DNA of 6,257 nt, taken from contig PXDI01000050.1 of the NCBI GenBank assembly GCA_003565095.1, positions 1-6,257 of the forward strand, given 5' to 3'. Numbering within the stretch: the stretch's first letter is position 1; each line of letters starts with the position of its first letter. Under the pieces are notes generated by a model. That model worked only from the letters and a program-made list of their open reading frames with translations, searched no databases and was not told the origin of the DNA. Positions 5,946 to 6,257 of the stretch are shown piece by piece. Source of the DNA: PVC group bacterium (GTDB lineage: Bacteria > Verrucomicrobiota > Kiritimatiellia > UBA8416 > PXDI01). A program made the position numbers and the translations under genes.

Positions 5946-6257
5946 GTAAAAAGCCTTCAAAGAAATCCGCAGTGCCGCGGCATGTCGCCATCATCATGGA
6001 TGGTAACGGCCGCTGGGCCAGGCAACACGGCCTGCCGCGGCTGCGCGGTCATGAAGAGGGCGCCAAATCCGTTCGCGCTATTGTGAGCGCATGCCGGGAT
6101 TACGGCATTGAGTACCTGACGCTCTATGCTTTCAGTGTTGAAAACTGGATCCGCCCCAAAAGCGAAATCACCGGCCTGATGCGGCTGCTGCTGAATTTTG
6201 TAAAAGAGCGCGAGTTTGAGCTGCACGAAAACCACGTACGTTTACGCTGTATCGGAC
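5942..6257 (+). CDS. uppS: Isoprenyl transferase / undecaprenyl diphosphate synthase, 5' part
   Basis: The frame opens with ATG overlapping the purA stop (ATGA) and stays open to the window edge, giving the first 105 residues of a protein usually near 230-260. It is a cis-prenyltransferase that elongates farnesyl diphosphate with isopentenyl diphosphate to undecaprenyl diphosphate, the lipid carrier for peptidoglycan and surface polysaccharide. The signature HVAIIMDGNGRWA (14-26) contains the catalytic Asp20 and the diphosphate-binding GNGR. RGHEEGAKS follows (from 34), then YLTLYAFSVENWIRP (58-72), matching the family's LYAFSxENWxRP. The first ten residues are lysine- and serine-rich and probably a flexible tail. 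No Shine-Dalgarno sequence is obvious inside the end of purA, which suggests translational coupling. The C-terminal half, including the RxR substrate motif region, is outside the window. Confidence 0.95.
   Translation, partial: MSKKPSKKSAVPRHVAIIMDGNGRWARQHGLPRLRGHEEGAKSVRAIVSACRDYGIEYLTLYAFSVENWIRPKSEITGLMRLLLNFVKEREFELHENHVRLRCIG

Overview
The window looks like chromosomal DNA from a moderately GC-rich bacterium, probably Gram-negative or at least lipoprotein-making. Three clues point that way: a tetratricopeptide protein with a lipobox, an unusual PurF-like protein of a type I associate with anaerobes such as Bacteroidota, and a purA-uppS overlap. I cannot assign a phylum from this. A Kiritimatiellota/PVC-type or similar anaerobe is only a guess. 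No phage, insertion sequence, CRISPR array, tRNA or rRNA was seen.

Layout. Positions 1-464 hold no convincing gene. They contain an inverted pair of degenerate GTANNN hexamer arrays (20-94), then a stretch that could fold into competing hairpins (111-247), then an AT-richer stretch leading to a good ribosome binding site. 465-1877 (+) encodes an amidophosphoribosyltransferase (PurF) homologue whose phosphoribosyltransferase half and four iron-sulfur ligands look intact, while the glutaminase site has lost its cysteine nucleophile and other glutamine-binding residues. 1874-3298 (-) encodes a lipoprotein almost wholly made of about ten 42-residue tetratricopeptide repeats. It converges on the PurF-like gene and their stop codons overlap in a TTAA palindrome. 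From a 133-bp divergent region, 3432-4586 (+) encodes a DegT/DnrJ/EryC1/StrS sugar aminotransferase. After an 81-bp gap containing a compact GC-rich hairpin come purA (4668-5945) and, overlapping it by ATGA, the start of uppS (5942 to the window end).

How they fit together. Two genes belong to purine nucleotide metabolism (the PurF-like protein in the early pathway family, PurA at the IMP-to-AMP branch). Two belong to cell-envelope precursor supply (the nucleotide-sugar aminotransferase and the undecaprenyl diphosphate synthase). The same-strand order aminotransferase-purA-uppS may be one transcription unit, with purA-uppS coupling the strongest link. The most interesting item is the PurF-like protein: a complete family member by length and architecture that should not be able to use glutamine by the known mechanism. 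The most unexplained DNA is the hexamer inverted repeat and possible folded leader upstream of it.
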